From Cryoendolithus antarcticus (Eukaryota > Ascomycota > Dothideomycetes > Cladosporiales > Cladosporiaceae): a stretch of DNA of 64,000 nucleotides. The notes under the pieces are model-generated. The model was not told the DNA's origin, made no database searches, and saw only the letters and a list, made by a program, of their open reading frames with translations. Of this stretch, positions 1-11,770 are shown in pieces; the stretch's first letter is position 1, and every line of letters begins with the position of its first letter. The DNA lies in the NCBI GenBank assembly GCA_002077065.1, contig NAJO01000001.1:806001-870000 (forward strand), read 5' to 3'. The position numbers and the translations under genes are program-made.

Positions 1-922
1 GATCATTGTCAAGCCTTGCATACCGGAGAGATGAAGCGGACAGTAGGTGAGGTTTTCTTGCTGCGTGTCTGTGCTTCAATGCCTAGAAACTACTTATTAC
101 GCCACTGTGTACACAGCGTGGTTCAACGACTCGCGGCGTACGTGCACCAGCCCACGATGCCCACCCCGATGGAGGACTGCCAACGACGGTGGGACCACTC
201 CCAGACTGTAAACAACGAGACCGCACTGAACCTCTTCACAACGACAGATCACTGCCATCGCAAAGCGCTAATCCACTTCCTCATATCGATTTTATCCTGG
301 CTGCTTATGGAATCAGGCTCCACTGCGCCCCTCCATGATCAGCACATACACGCCCCTCCGACTGCGCCAAACAACCAAACTTGCTCAACGACATCTGTTG
401 TACTCCAGCACAGGTTTCGCGCCAGCCACAGCCAAACCCCCTTCTGCTGCCCCACCGCAGCCCCAAAAACCCTTTCCTTTCCAATTTCCTCCCTCCTTAC
501 TTGCCTCGCCATTCACTGCCATCTACACCACCATCTATCTGAGCACCAATGGCTTTCGCCAGGTTGCTGCGTTGCTGCGTTCCAGCGTTGCTTTTAATTT
601 ACCCAATGCCATTTATGTGCTACTTGCCATATATGCGCTGATTTACCTCTTTTTCATCATTGCGTCGGCTTGAGGGCTGGGCGGTGGAGAAGCACCTGGC
701 GAGTCCGCTGTTGCTTTTAGCTTTGATGGTTGTGGTGGCTGTGACTGGTGCCCGCCGTGTTGCGTTTGACGTGCTGCGCGGCGCGCGTGGAGGTCGCTGC
801 CGCCGTCGCCGTCGCTGGCAGTCAAGAGCAGTACGATGCAGCTCCACGTCGTGGCCGTTGTTCGAAAATCGCTGCCGTCTTTCAGCGATTTGAATGATGG
901 GTACCACCCATCAGCAGTCGCC
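1..922. other. Intergenic, no supported gene
   Basis: Open frames exist on both strands, but none shows a recognisable domain, a Kozak-like start or a convincing splice pattern. I see nothing definite here. Confidence 0.5.
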
Positions 923-1105
923 NNNNNNNNNNNNNNNNNNNNNNNNNNNNNNNNNNNNNNNNNNNNNNNNNNNNNNNNNNNNNNNNNNNNNNNNNNNNNN
1001 NNNNNNNNNNNNNNNNNNNNNNNNNNNNNNNNNNNNNNNNNNNNNNNNNNNNNNNNNNNNNNNNNNNNNNNNNNNNNNNNNCCCCCCCCCCCCCCCCCCC
1101 CCCCC
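923..1105. other. Assembly gap followed by a poly-C run
   Basis: Positions 923-1081 are 159 undetermined bases. They are followed directly by 24 consecutive C (1082-1105). The adjacency suggests that the homopolymer or a larger low-complexity tract stopped assembly. Frames reported through here are meaningless. Confidence 0.95.
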
Positions 1106-1205
1106 GGGCAATTGGAAACATCATCATCAATGGGCACGACGATATTGCGACACCGTCGAGCATCACGGATAGGATGCGACCTTCAGTACTTCTTCACGCT
1201 GTACA

Positions 1206-2248
1206 CTACACATACACCCGGCCATACTCAGCCAACAAAGGCGTCTCCTCTCTGTCCTTGCCGCCCAGATTGCCCTTCAGTTTCGATCCCTTGCACGTAT
1301 TGCTTCGATAAGCCCACCACTGACACACCAGCACTCCGTCTCCGACAATCCCACCAATCATGATCGCAGTCAACGACCACAACCCCGGATTACTCGACAA
1401 AGACCCGATCGTGGTAAAGTCGATCCCCAACAATATGACCCAACACGTAGCATCGAGGCCAACTTGCAGCATAGAGAAGCCCTGCGTTGACGTTCGGCGA
1501 TGATTGGACTGGATCAGCGGGATGAATTTGAAGAGCGAGGCAATGACGGCGATGGTGTTGCAGGTGTTGACCTAGCGCGTCGAAGGGGGTCAGTAGCTAC
1601 CACAAGAGCGTCAATCATGAGAAGGCTCAAGAGATCAACCCATTGCCACCATCCGTCTCCGTCCATGCTCAGCTGACGCTTGCTCGTGAGTGGGATCGCA
1701 ACGAGACTAGCGACGGAAGCTACCACGCAGAGCCAGATGAGTACCGAAGACGTCTGGGAGAGCTTGCTCGAACGCGGCGGTAAGAGATTAGTCTGCACCA
1801 AAGTCGTCAAGCCTAGGATCATTGCATGCAGTGGAAGGTTGAGCCCGAACAAGCTCAGATTCTCGTGGGCTATGATTGCCCAGCCGCCCTTGCGACTTTC
1901 GAATTGGTCTCGGACGACTTTGGACGATGCGATCAGCACTCCGCCGCCTAGCTGAAACAGCATCAGCATCGGGCGCGACGAAGTAGTTTGTGGCGTGTAA
2001 GGAAGCAGACGGACCTGATGCATTGCACCGACCACAATCCAGAAGGACCAGTCTGTCGTCAGACCATTGGTGTCGCGTCGGACCAAGTTGCAGATGGGTT
2101 GCGGCCAGACAGAGAGAACGCTGCATATTAGCGCGAAGAGGCTAAGAGGCTAAGTAGGCTGATCCGGTTGTGAGCAGGTGATTTCGACGGTGTCGAGGTT
2201 GGACGACGGCATGTAGTGACTTACAAGAACACAAGCCAATTGCCCCAT
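1206..2248 (-). CDS. PQ-loop repeat membrane protein
   Basis: Predicted seven-helix PQ-loop family protein of 278 residues; the family includes cystinosin and vacuolar basic amino acid exporters. I read four exons: 2248-2225, 2149-2015, 1951-1640 and 1571-1206. The first PQ loop reads VWPQPICNLVRRDTNGLTTD in the second exon. The second, degenerate loop reads KFIPLIQSNHRRTSTQGFSM in the last exon, with a proline but no PQ pair. Hydrophobic helices lie between and after them. The short first exon (MGQLACVL) joins in frame to helix 1. The donors of introns 2 (GTCCGT) and 3 (GTTGAT) are weak, so those boundaries are less sure. The C terminus carries charged residues and an ETPLL motif that could be a vacuolar sorting signal (inference). 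The substrate cannot be read from sequence. A related degenerate copy lies at 12758-13790. Confidence 0.78.
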
Positions 2249-3340
2249 GAGTCCCTCCAGTTGTCTCAGTCGTCTGTAGTGTGTAGTAGAGGGTAAACAT
2301 TGAACGCCTTGGAGCTCAGGATCAGGGAGGATGGGGCCATACTACAACTCCGAAGTATATGTATCGGATGAAGATTATTACTTGTCGCCGGTAAGGATAG
2401 AATGGAGTCTGACGTTTGCTAGAGAGCTGTTGCGAGATAGGAATGTCTATATGTAATGGAGAAGACAATGTTGCCGCCTACCTGTATGCACGTCTGTAGC
2501 ACGGCTTGGTGTGCACCGTCGCAGTGCTTCGCATTGCCGCCCTGTGTGCATGCAAGTCTTTGCTGAGAGTTGTTGGTAGCCAATAGCTCTTCTGCAGTAC
2601 TGTAGTGACCACATCCAGCACCAAACTGTTGGAGATGTCTCGCTACATGTCGAAGCCATGAGCGTGTGGCCGTAGATGCTGCCGCTCTGGTGCGATTGTT
2701 GGACGACAAGCGATGCAATTGCTCATCCACGTCCTCGAGGTGAATCAGGTCTCGAGAACCACTCAAGACTCTCTATCAGAGGATGCGTCCCTTCGATCTG
2801 ATGTTTCCTTGGTCCGGACACAGTGAACATCAGACCATGCAAGAGCATGGCCATCTTCCATGTTTTCTTCGCCTTCTCTGCGAAACTTCCAATCTGCACA
2901 CAAAAACCTATAGACGCCTCGACAGGCCTCTGTACATCATGGCAAAGCTTTCAGCGTCCCGGGAATGTCCAGACTAGCAGTGCCGAATGCCCATGAGCAA
3001 GACACCAGGCTTCGTGACCCTGATCCTACCTTTGGGATGTTTGATTTGTAGCAAAAGTCGACCTGCCCAGCACATATGAATACCGCAGACATTGCATGAG
3101 GATTGGGTGGGTGTGATAGAAGCTTTGCTCGGAATGTAGCCTGGTTGAGCAGGTCTTGGGGGTATCATTATATATACTCTATGCTCCATCCCGGCGTCAC
3201 ATATCCGCCCTGTTTCTTTCCGTGGCCTCTCACGACTTCCTCGTGCTTTTCGGTGGCCATCAATCGCTCTGATGATCAGAATGACGTCCCGGCAGATTGT
3301 CACGTATCTCCGCATCTGTGTCGAATGATCGTTTCCTTTT
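2249..3340. other. Intergenic; one weak minus-strand ORF
   Basis: A minus-strand frame at 2419-2766 (115 codons) has a reasonable start context, and a GTAGGC donor-like site lies near its 3' end. It has no recognisable domain and I do not call it a gene. The rest shows nothing definite. Confidence 0.4.
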
Positions 3341-4505
3341 TCAAGGCCGCCCCTCAGCCAGCGACCCGCCAGTATCAGTCACCGTCTTCACCGTCCCAGC
3401 AGGCTCCTTCGTCATGCCCATGGGAAACTCGACCTCCTCTGCCTTGTTTCCACTCATCTTCACTCTCTTCTGCTCCCTCTCTTGCTCTGTCTCCTTACTC
3501 TCCGGGTCCTTTGCCTTACTCTCTAGCCCCTCCTCTTGACCCGAGAATAGTGTGAAGACGTCTGCATCCAGCTTGTCCCTTCCCTTGAGAAATTCGAGCT
3601 CCATCATGAAGACGTAGCCCACTAGCTCGCCGCCAAGTTGGCGGACTAGATCGCCTGCTGCTGCTGCGCTGCCACCTGTCCGACCCGTCAGTACAGCTTT
3701 CCACTATGCTCCCGGAAGTATTCACGCACCTGTCGCGATGATGTCGTCGGCTATGAGCACCCTCTGGCCAGACTTGACAGCATCCGCCTGCATCTCAAAG
3801 CTGTCTCCACCATACTCCTTCTGGAAGCCCACGCTCTTCACCTTACCGGGCAGCTTCCCTGGTTTCCGCACCGGTACGAAGCCTGCGCCGAGTCTCAACG
3901 CCAATGCAGGTCCGAATAGAAAGCCTCTACTCTCCAGTCCAACGACGATGTCTATGCGGGGATCCTTGCCGAGATGGGAAGTAATGAGGACCTCGAGGGC
4001 AGTGAGGAGGGTCTCAAACAGCTTGGGCGAGGCGAAGAGTGGGAGGATGTCTTCGAACAGTATGCCGGGTTGAGGGAAATCGGGGTATTGGCGAAGGTTG
4101 CTTCGTAGTATCCTCACGAGGGCTGGTAGTTGTGGCTTCTCAGAACTGGGCTGTTGCTAATGGTCGACGTGTTAGTGCATGAGTAGGTATTGGGGCATTC
4201 TTTCGACTCACGGAGGCACCGGTGGCAGAGGCGGTGGGGAGTCCTCCTTCGGCATCTTGAGTGCTCTTCTTCCCACTCAACAACTCCTCCCTCGTCGCGC
4301 CCGGTGCTTTCCCGTCCGATGGATGCAAGATCCCGTTCTCCCCACCGGTCGTAGGATCCGGCTTTGAAGTGTGCGGATGACTCGCCGTACTCGCTTTATC
4401 CGCTCCCTGTGTCGCAGGCGCTGTAGAGCCAGGCAGACTATGCGGTGGATGCTCGCCCTCGGCGTGCGTGTTCAAGACTGGCTTGGAGTTTGCAGAGTCG
4501 GGCAT
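3341..4505 (-). CDS. APT1: Adenine phosphoribosyltransferase with N- and C-terminal extensions
   Basis: Converts adenine and PRPP to AMP in purine salvage; cytosolic in known relatives. Exons are 4505-4212, 4156-3730 and 3675-3341, giving 351 residues. Both introns have good donors (GTGAGT, GTGCGT) and CTAAC/CTGAC branch sites. The core begins near residue 110 (LRQYPDFPQPGILFEDILPL). It contains VVGLESRGFLFGPALALRLG and the PRPP loop VLIADDIIATGG at about residues 231-242. Typical enzymes have about 180 residues. Here about 100 Pro/Ser/Thr-rich residues precede the core, and a charged Glu/Lys-rich tail follows it. A start 69 nt upstream (4574) would add 23 residues. I prefer 4505 because it opens the low-complexity segment directly. 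Both extensions look disordered. Confidence 0.9.
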
Positions 4506-6020
4506 GATGAAGGGCAGATGTGTGCAAAGTACTTTTATGTTAATGCGAGGGGTGGGACGGTGATGCAAGAGCACTGATCACTGCGGTGAGACGGGTGAGT
4601 GCAGCGGGAGGGTGATCCGGTGGGGTGGGCGTTGGGAATGGGCCGCGCTAGGTTGTGCAGGTAGGGAGGTGGAGGTGCTTTGTTTTCATGGAATTGGGGA
4701 GCATCGTGTGGGTGCACAGAGGGGGTTTGAAGGACTTTACTTGCTAGTGCATGTCAGAGGTCTTTGTCGAGCTCGTTTCCTGCGAAGCCATTGGTCGCGA
4801 GGAGATTCAACAGACTTCACTGGCGGCCTAGACGAGGGTAGCAGCTTGCAAGCGGTAGCTGCCTATCACGCAGTGCGGTCTTTCGCGAACGACTCATCGC
4901 GAAAGGCGGTCTACACGTGTCAATCGCGTTGCGTGGGGTGACTTTTTTCCTCGGAAAGGCCGAGGTGGGGTGGGCTGCTGCAAGGTTAGAGCCTCAGGCT
5001 ACAAGGCCAATATCGAGTACCGTTCAGGAAGATACGTATACATTTGAGTCTTCTCGCCGTCAGTTCCCCTGTATGAAGTTCACACGCTAATATCGAAGCC
5101 CCGCGGCTGTCGTCACGCTCTGCCGGCGTCGCTGACGTGCAGCATGATATTTGCGATCGGACTTTCCGACACCAGCACCACCGCCAGCAGAGGATGTCGC
5201 GCTGATTCCACGGGTAGGGACTTTTCGCCTCTGAGATCTTCACACGATCAGAGGAGCGCCCCTGGGCGGCGTATCTTCAGAGGACCATCTCGGGACGTCG
5301 CGCATAGCTATTCTACTGTCTCGTAGACTGCTACCGCAAATGCGAATCGCTTCATCGATCGTAGCTGGCTGGCCCTGTCACCACGAGGATGTTGCATCCC
5401 CGGCCAGCAGACACGCAGGGTGGCCGGGCATGCAACCGCACTATTGTCGCGAGCAAGCATCGCGGTCGGGTTGAGGAGTTGCTATTATTCGTCGGGCCAC
5501 AACTGCGTCACTGCGCTACCAGGGGCTATGTCAGCACGCTCAGCTGAGCTTCTGCGGATTAGTATACAAGCTGCCTAGAAATTGCGATGGTATGGCCTTA
5601 TTGACGACTATTGATAACCGCAATACATTCGACGTGATCGATCCAGAGGCGCTCAAGCATTACAACGCCCGAAGCTGCCGAAAGCCTGCATAAATCTGGA
5701 AGGGATGTTGTCTTCCTAACGAACTTCACGTTTTGTATGAGATGATGTCCAGTAATCTCGACGATTCCGAACGACCGCAATAAGTCCGCAGCGACAGGTA
5801 TGTGATGCGTGGGCTTCACAATTGGGTCGTACACCGAAGGCGCGCCATGGCTGGGGAGAGAAATGCACGCACTGATAAAATCTATCGCTCTGGGTGAAGA
5901 GAGTACAAAGACCCATCCCTTTCATACCAGCCTACTCATGTTCCAGCACATCATTCCCTCATCCAATATCAAAAGCAAATCTTCACGCTCCTCACAAACA
6001 ATATCCATCATACAGCCACC
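4506..6020. other. Intergenic, no supported gene
   Basis: About 1.5 kb upstream of the phosphoribosyltransferase gene. No frame has a domain or a consistent splice pattern. It probably contains the promoter of the minus-strand gene; no specific element is identified. Confidence 0.5.
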
Positions 6021-6440
6021 ATATCTGCTCCCCGCCGCGCCCTGATCGCTGTCACTTCTACCACGGCTCCCTTGCACAACGGCAAACCTACCGGGCTTTT
6101 CGTCTCCGAAGCCCTGCACCCTTACGACGCCGCCGTCTTCGAGGTGACCTTCGCCTCAGAGAAAGGCACCTATACCGCGGACTGGCTCTCCGAGCAGGAC
6201 GACTTCTTGCCCAAAGATGAGAGGAGGCAGTGGGATGATGTTAGCGGTGAGTTCAGGAAAAAACTAGATGGAATGTCGAAGGCTTCCACCATCCAGGACG
6301 GGAAAGACTAAGTCACCTCAAAGCCCAGCTCCGCTTCGTGCGGTCATTGACTAAAGGCCGCAGTTCGGCATCTACCTCGCCGCCGCCGGACACGCAGCCC
6401 TGATCGATGATCTCCAGATGACTGCGGCTGACTTGCGCGG
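6021..6440 (+). pseudogene. Decayed Hsp31/DJ-1 (ThiJ/PfpI) family gene
   Basis: The frame APRRALIAVTSTTAPLHNGK, then PTGLFVSEALHPYD and FEVTFASEKGTYTADWLSEQ, matches the N-terminal half of fungal Hsp31-like glyoxalase III/chaperone proteins. The start position reads CAGCCACC-ATA-TCTGCTCCC where ATG is expected. The stretch between HPYD and FEVTF is shorter than in relatives I know. The frame then reads GKD-TAA at 6307-6311, where relatives have a Tyr. After an intron-like stretch the sequence GIYLAAAGHAALID resumes near 6367, with a further stop about 60 nt on. The region holding the catalytic Cys is missing. Loss of start, internal stop and truncation together indicate a pseudogene. ATG to ATA is a C-to-T change on the opposite strand and could reflect repeat-induced point mutation, but one site proves nothing. 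Confidence 0.8.
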
Positions 6441-7092
6441 TTGAGATGTCCGGCCTACGGGTATCTGGGACAATCATTGTTATGTTGATGGAAGACGAGT
6501 ACGGCGGAGGCGGCGGTGAATGTGTTCGAGGGACTGTGAGGGGCAAAGAGAGGCAAGCGTATGTTGACCAGGTGACGGAGTGATGCAACTACAGTACATA
6601 TACAAGTGTATTCTCGTATTGACGCTCATGCACTACTCTGTCTCCGAAGGGCTAGGCCCTCTATGCAAGTTGCGCTTGGCAACCCAAAAGCAGGCAGAGC
6701 AGGATGGGCTTGCAGGGATACAGTAGCTTTGCAGGGGTGTACGCGTGGAGCCAACCCAGTCCTGGGGTCCGGGCTCCAGCTCCTAGCTCATGTCTTCATG
6801 CACGACATTGGAGCTCCATCAACACCCACCGCGCCGATTGCCGTGCTATCCATCCAGCCACCACACAATGCTGTGATTGCGTCCTTTCACTGCTGCACAC
6901 GATTGTACACTTACCGCACATACTCTTCACCCCACTCCACACTCCTTTTGCCAAGCTTCGCGCCGCCGACCATACCCCTACTTAGCCCTACACCACTGCC
7001 ACAGAGCTCCCCGTCGTCTGACAGACAACAGCTTACACCACCAACATCACTAACTATCCTCACCCACCCTGTACACCGTCGCGACCGCCAGC
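6441..7092. other. Intergenic / upstream region of the tricalbin gene
   Basis: No gene seen. The last 150 bases before the tricalbin start are CA/TC-rich, as in many fungal 5' leaders. No specific promoter element is identifiable. Confidence 0.4.
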
Positions 7093-10000
7093 ATGCTCTC
7101 GGGCACGAGCACCGCTGAGCAAGTCTCTGAGCTCAAAACCCAAGGCGTCCTCGAAGCGGCCCGTGACCCACACTCGAGCGTCACCTCCACCCAAGCCCAG
7201 GAGACCCTTCTCGCTCAGTCCAAAGCCTCAGGCGCGGCAGCATTCAGCTTCGATCCCAATGCTTCCTCCGAGGAGAAGGCTGCCGTGGTGAAGGAGCGCG
7301 CCGAGGAGATCGGCCGACCGCATCGGAAGCATGCCAATGCCGCGCTGGTGAGTGATGTGGATGATGGAGTCACAGCTGGCTATGATTTGCCTGAAGCTTC
7401 GAGTGGTAAGGCTGGTGCGTTGGCTGTGGGAGAGGAGGGCCAGCATACGGCGAAGAAGGAGGAGTATGAGCGTGTTGGCTGGGCGCCGAGGTTCGGTAAC
7501 CCGGCGGATAAGGATGAAGGCGGGACGATGCTGGATCATGAGACTTTTCTTGAGGGGAAGCTGGAGGACAAGTTCTTCGGGGATTGGTATCACAATACTG
7601 GTGTTATCATCTTTGCCTGTCTCGCTAGCTGGACTGTCGCCGTCCTAGGTGGAGGTCTGGCATGGGTGTTCATCGTCATGGCTATCTGCGGGACTTACTA
7701 CCGGACTTCTATCAGGAGAGTGAGGAGGAACTTCCGCGACGATATCACCCGCGAGCTGGCTAAGAGCCGGTTGGAGACTGATACCGAGAGCCTGGAGTGG
7801 ATGAACAGCTTCCTGACGAAGTTCTGGCCAATCTACGCGCCCGTGCTGTGCAAAAGTATTGTGCAGTCTGTGGACCAAGTGCTCAGTACTTCGACACCAC
7901 CATTCCTCGAGAGTCTGAAGCTGACCTTCTTTACGCTTGGCACGAAGCCGCCTCGGATGGAGCATGTGAAGACTTACCCACGAGAGGAAGACGACATTGT
8001 GATGATGGACTGGCGCTTCAGCTTCAATCCCAATGATGTCGCAGACTTGACGCAAGCGCAGATCGCGAAGAAGGTCAACCCCAAGATCGTGCTGGAGGTG
8101 CGCATTGGTAAGGCTATGATCTCGAAGGGTCTTGATATCATTGTGGAGGACATGGCTTGCAGTGGGATCATGAGAGTGAAGATGAAGCTGCAATTAGAGT
8201 TCCCGCATATCAATCGCGTGGAGATCTGCTTCCTGGAGCGGCCCACTTTTGACTATGTCTGCAAACCGCTCGGTGGCGAGACGTTCGGATTCGACATCAA
8301 CTTCATGCCAGGTCTGGAGGGCTTCATTCAAGAGCAGATCCATGCTAATCTGGCGCCGATGTTGTATGCTCCGAATGTCTTCCCTATTGAGGTGGCGAAG
8401 ATGCTGTCTGGCAGTGCTGTCGATCAGGCCATTGGTGTGTTGCAAGTCACCTTTCACGGCGCACAGGGCTTGAAGAACAACGACAAGTTTTCTGGCACTC
8501 CGGATCCTTACGCTGTCGTCAGTATTGCTGGTCGACAGGCGCTCGGGAAGACGAAGACTGTTGAGCAGAATGCCAATCCTCGATGGAACGAGACTGTCAA
8601 TGTGGTGCTCACTAGCCTGCGTGAACCACTCACGATTGCAGTCTACGACTACAATGAGTATCGCAAGGACAAGGAGCTTGGTGTTTGCACCTTCAACCTT
8701 GAGCAGCTTGAGACGGACCAGGAGCACGAGAATCAGCACCTTGAAGTCATGGCCGCTGGTCGCCCGCGTGGTGTGGTGCAGTGCGATATTCGCTTCTTCC
8801 CTGTACTTGAGGGTCAGAAACTGCAAGATGGCACGATCGAGCCACCACCAGAGTCAATGACCGGTATTGCCAAGTTTACCATCGAACAGGCCAAAGATCT
8901 CGACGGCACAAAGTCTCTTGTCGGCCAGCTCAGTCCCTACGCCGTGCTCTTGCTGAACGGCAAGGAGATCCAGATCTCACAGAAGATGAAGAAGACCAAC
9001 AACCCAATCTGGCCCGACGCTACCAAAGAGCTCCTCATTACCGACCGTAAGAAGGCCAAGCTCGGCCTCGTGATCAAAGACGACAGAGACCTTGCGGCCG
9101 ACCCCATCATTGGCAATTACCAGATCAAGCTAGATGATATGCTCGAGCTCATGAGCAAGGGCCAGGAATGGTACAGTCTCGCTGGCGCCAAGACTGGTCG
9201 TGCGAAGATGATGCTGCAGTGGAAACCAGTTGCTCTCAAGGGCGCGCTCGGCGGCTCAGGCGGCTATGTCACACCGATCGGTGTCATGCGCTTCCACTTC
9301 AAGTCTGGCAAAGATCTCAAGAACCTCGATACTGTGGGCAAGTCGGACCCCTATGGTCGTGTCAGTCTGTCGGGGATTCAGAAGGGCAGGACAGTGACGT
9401 TCAAGAACAATCTGAACCCGGAGTGGGATGAGATCTTCTACGTGCCTGTGCACACTACGAGGGAGAAACTTGTGGTTGAGGTCATGGACGAGGAGAACGT
9501 GGGCAAGGACCGCACAATGGGGCAGATCGAGATTGCCACGTCGGATTATGTTGAGCAGGGTGAGGACGGAGAGTACCTCATTCACGACAGCAAGGACAAG
9601 CTCATCACGCGCCAACTCCGCATCGGCACTGGCACGCCGAAGGGTACACTCAATTTCACTGTGGCCTTCTACCCTACGATACCAACAGTCGATCCCGAAG
9701 ACGAGGACGAGGAACCCAAGAAGAGCAGTCTTGATGTTCCGAGGGAGACTACGGAGGTCAATGGCGTTGCGGGTAGAGGTCGCAGCGACACAACTACAAG
9801 TGTAAAGACCGCTTCGAGCGCGAATGGTGAGAAGGCGCTGCAGAAAGTTCTGGCGGCTGGGGAGAAGGAGCAGACCGAGACGGATGACGTGCAGGCGCCT
9901 GTCACGCCCAAGCTGAAGATTGCTGTGGATGATCTGACGAAGTATGGTAAGTCGCACAAAGTCCTTTGCCGAGTCTCGAAGTGCTCACATTCTGACATGG

Positions 10001-11668
10001 TTCACAGAATCTGGCCTGGTCATTTTCAAGATCATCGATGGCGAGTTCGCGCATACCGGTTGCCATCTCGAGGTCCTCATGGACGACATGCTGTTCCCGT
10101 CCTTCACATCGGCCAAAGCTAAGTCCCGACAACACACCTTTAACGAGACTGGCGACGCTGTGGTCCGCGAACTCGATCTATCCCGTATCACTCTTCGCCT
10201 AGTCTCCGAGATCGACAAGCAAGGCGATAACAATGACGAGCACGTGCAAGCCAAACTCGCCGGCCCTGTCATCGACACTCTACGCCGCGGTCTCTACACG
10301 CCTACGCAACTCTCACTCCGCGGCAAAGACGGACGAGAGAGCAAAGTGACAGTCAGCCTCCGCTTCCTGCCCCTCCGCATGTCCCTAGACCCCAGCGAAA
10401 GCTTCAACAACTCCGGCCTTCTGCGCGTGGAAGTCTTGGACGCGGCAGACTTGCCAGCTGCAGACCGCAACGGCTTCTCAGACCCCTACTGCAAATTCCG
10501 TCTTAACGACAAGGAAGTCTACAAGACGAAGACGCAAAAGAAGACTCTCCACCCGGCTTGGAACGAGTTCTTCGAAGTTCCCGTCCGGAGTCGCACAGGT
10601 GCTAAATTCGGCGTGGATGTGTATGACTGGGACTTCGGCGACAAGGCTGATCATCTCGGTTCCGCGCCTATTGATCTTACGCTCCTTGAACCATTCCAAG
10701 CCCGCGAAGTGACTATAGGCCTTGATGGCAAGTCCGGCGCTGTGCGTCTCAAGCTGCTCTTCCGCGCTGAGTACGTCGTACGCTCACGCCAAGGCTCCTC
10801 GACCTTCTCGGGCACCTTCAGCCAGCCCGGCAAAGTTATCGGCGCGCCTGTCAAGGGCGTAGGCAAAGGCGCTGTCGTTGTCGGCGGCGGCGTGGCCAAG
10901 ACCGCGGGCTTCCTGGGACGAGGTTTCAAGCGCCGCACTGCCTCGCACACCGAGAACTCACCGATCCAAGAGAATGGCACCGGTGAGCCGCGCACGGCGG
11001 GCATCGTGGACATGCGCGAGACGTCTATGGACGCTGGTGGAAATGGGCCGCCGCAGACGCCTAACGGCCACGTACCCACAGTATCTGTCGACGGTGCCGC
11101 TGCTTCACTCGGGTCCTCGGGGAAGGAGCTGCCGGCTACACCATCTCCGATGCATAATAGGCAGCGGAGTTTCGGCGCTATGTCGCAGCAATCACCCGCT
11201 CCGGGAGGTGCAGAGCCAGGAACAGCCTCTATTTCTGTCTTGTCCGCGAAGGGATTCGGTGACGACACAAAAGTTGAGGTGCACGTTGGTCATGACAGCT
11301 CGAAAGGGCCGACACAAGTTCTCAAGACTAAGGCCGCGAAGCCTTCGAAGACTGGGGAGGTGGTATTTGGTGAGGGCGAAGACACGAAGCGCGTTCCTTG
11401 CTTTGCGTCGGATGCATTCCGAGTCAGCGTGAAAGAGCACAAAACCTTCGGCTCCGGCGATGATCTCGGCGAAGCGACATTCTACGTCTCCGACACTGGC
11501 GCCAGCGGACCGAAGGAGATTACCGTCGGCAAGGGCATAGTCGTGCTCCGCAGTTCCTTCCAACCCGCTGAAGCGGGCAGCATGATGGACTCGCCTAAGG
11601 GACAGAAGTCCTTGGGTCGGTTCATGAGTAGGCGGGAGAGAAGCGTGACGCCTGGAGCGCAGGGCTAG
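7093..11668 (+). CDS. Tricalbin-like SMP/C2 tethering protein
   Basis: Lipid-transfer tether at ER-plasma membrane contact sites, related to yeast Tcb1-3 and animal extended synaptotagmins. Exons 7093-9946 and 10008-11668 give 1504 residues; the intron has GTAAGT and a CTGAC branch site. Residues 1-160 look disordered. A hydrophobic hairpin at about 168-203 would insert in the ER membrane. The SMP lipid-binding domain spans about 230-430. C2 domains follow near 448, 590 and 730 (for example FSGTPDPYAVVSI and VGKSDPYGRVSL). Beyond the intron are another C2-like segment and a clear C2 with NGFSDPYCKFRLNDKEVYKT. A divergent C2-like segment sits near the C terminus. The size and domain order match family members. 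An in-frame open stretch of 33 codons follows the TAG stop (see findings). Confidence 0.93.
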
Positions 11669-11770
11669 AAGCCTGTGGAGTCCGCGGTACAGCTTGCGAA
11701 GGGTCTGACGGGGAGGAAGAGCTCGTTGCCGCGGCTTCTTGGGGAGCAAGCGGCTTTGGGACGGCTTTAG

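Noticed and set aside
16..597. 193-codon plus-strand frame at the left end
   Set aside because: His/Cys/Ser-rich without domain, start context or splice support; overlapping frames are equally open.
1082..1105. 24-base poly-C as a biological repeat
   Set aside because: It abuts the assembly gap and is more safely read as a sequencing or assembly edge effect.
9944..11668. Separate C2-domain gene starting at 9944
   Set aside because: A GTAAGT intron with a CTGAC branch site joins it in frame to the upstream tricalbin exon, so it is one gene.
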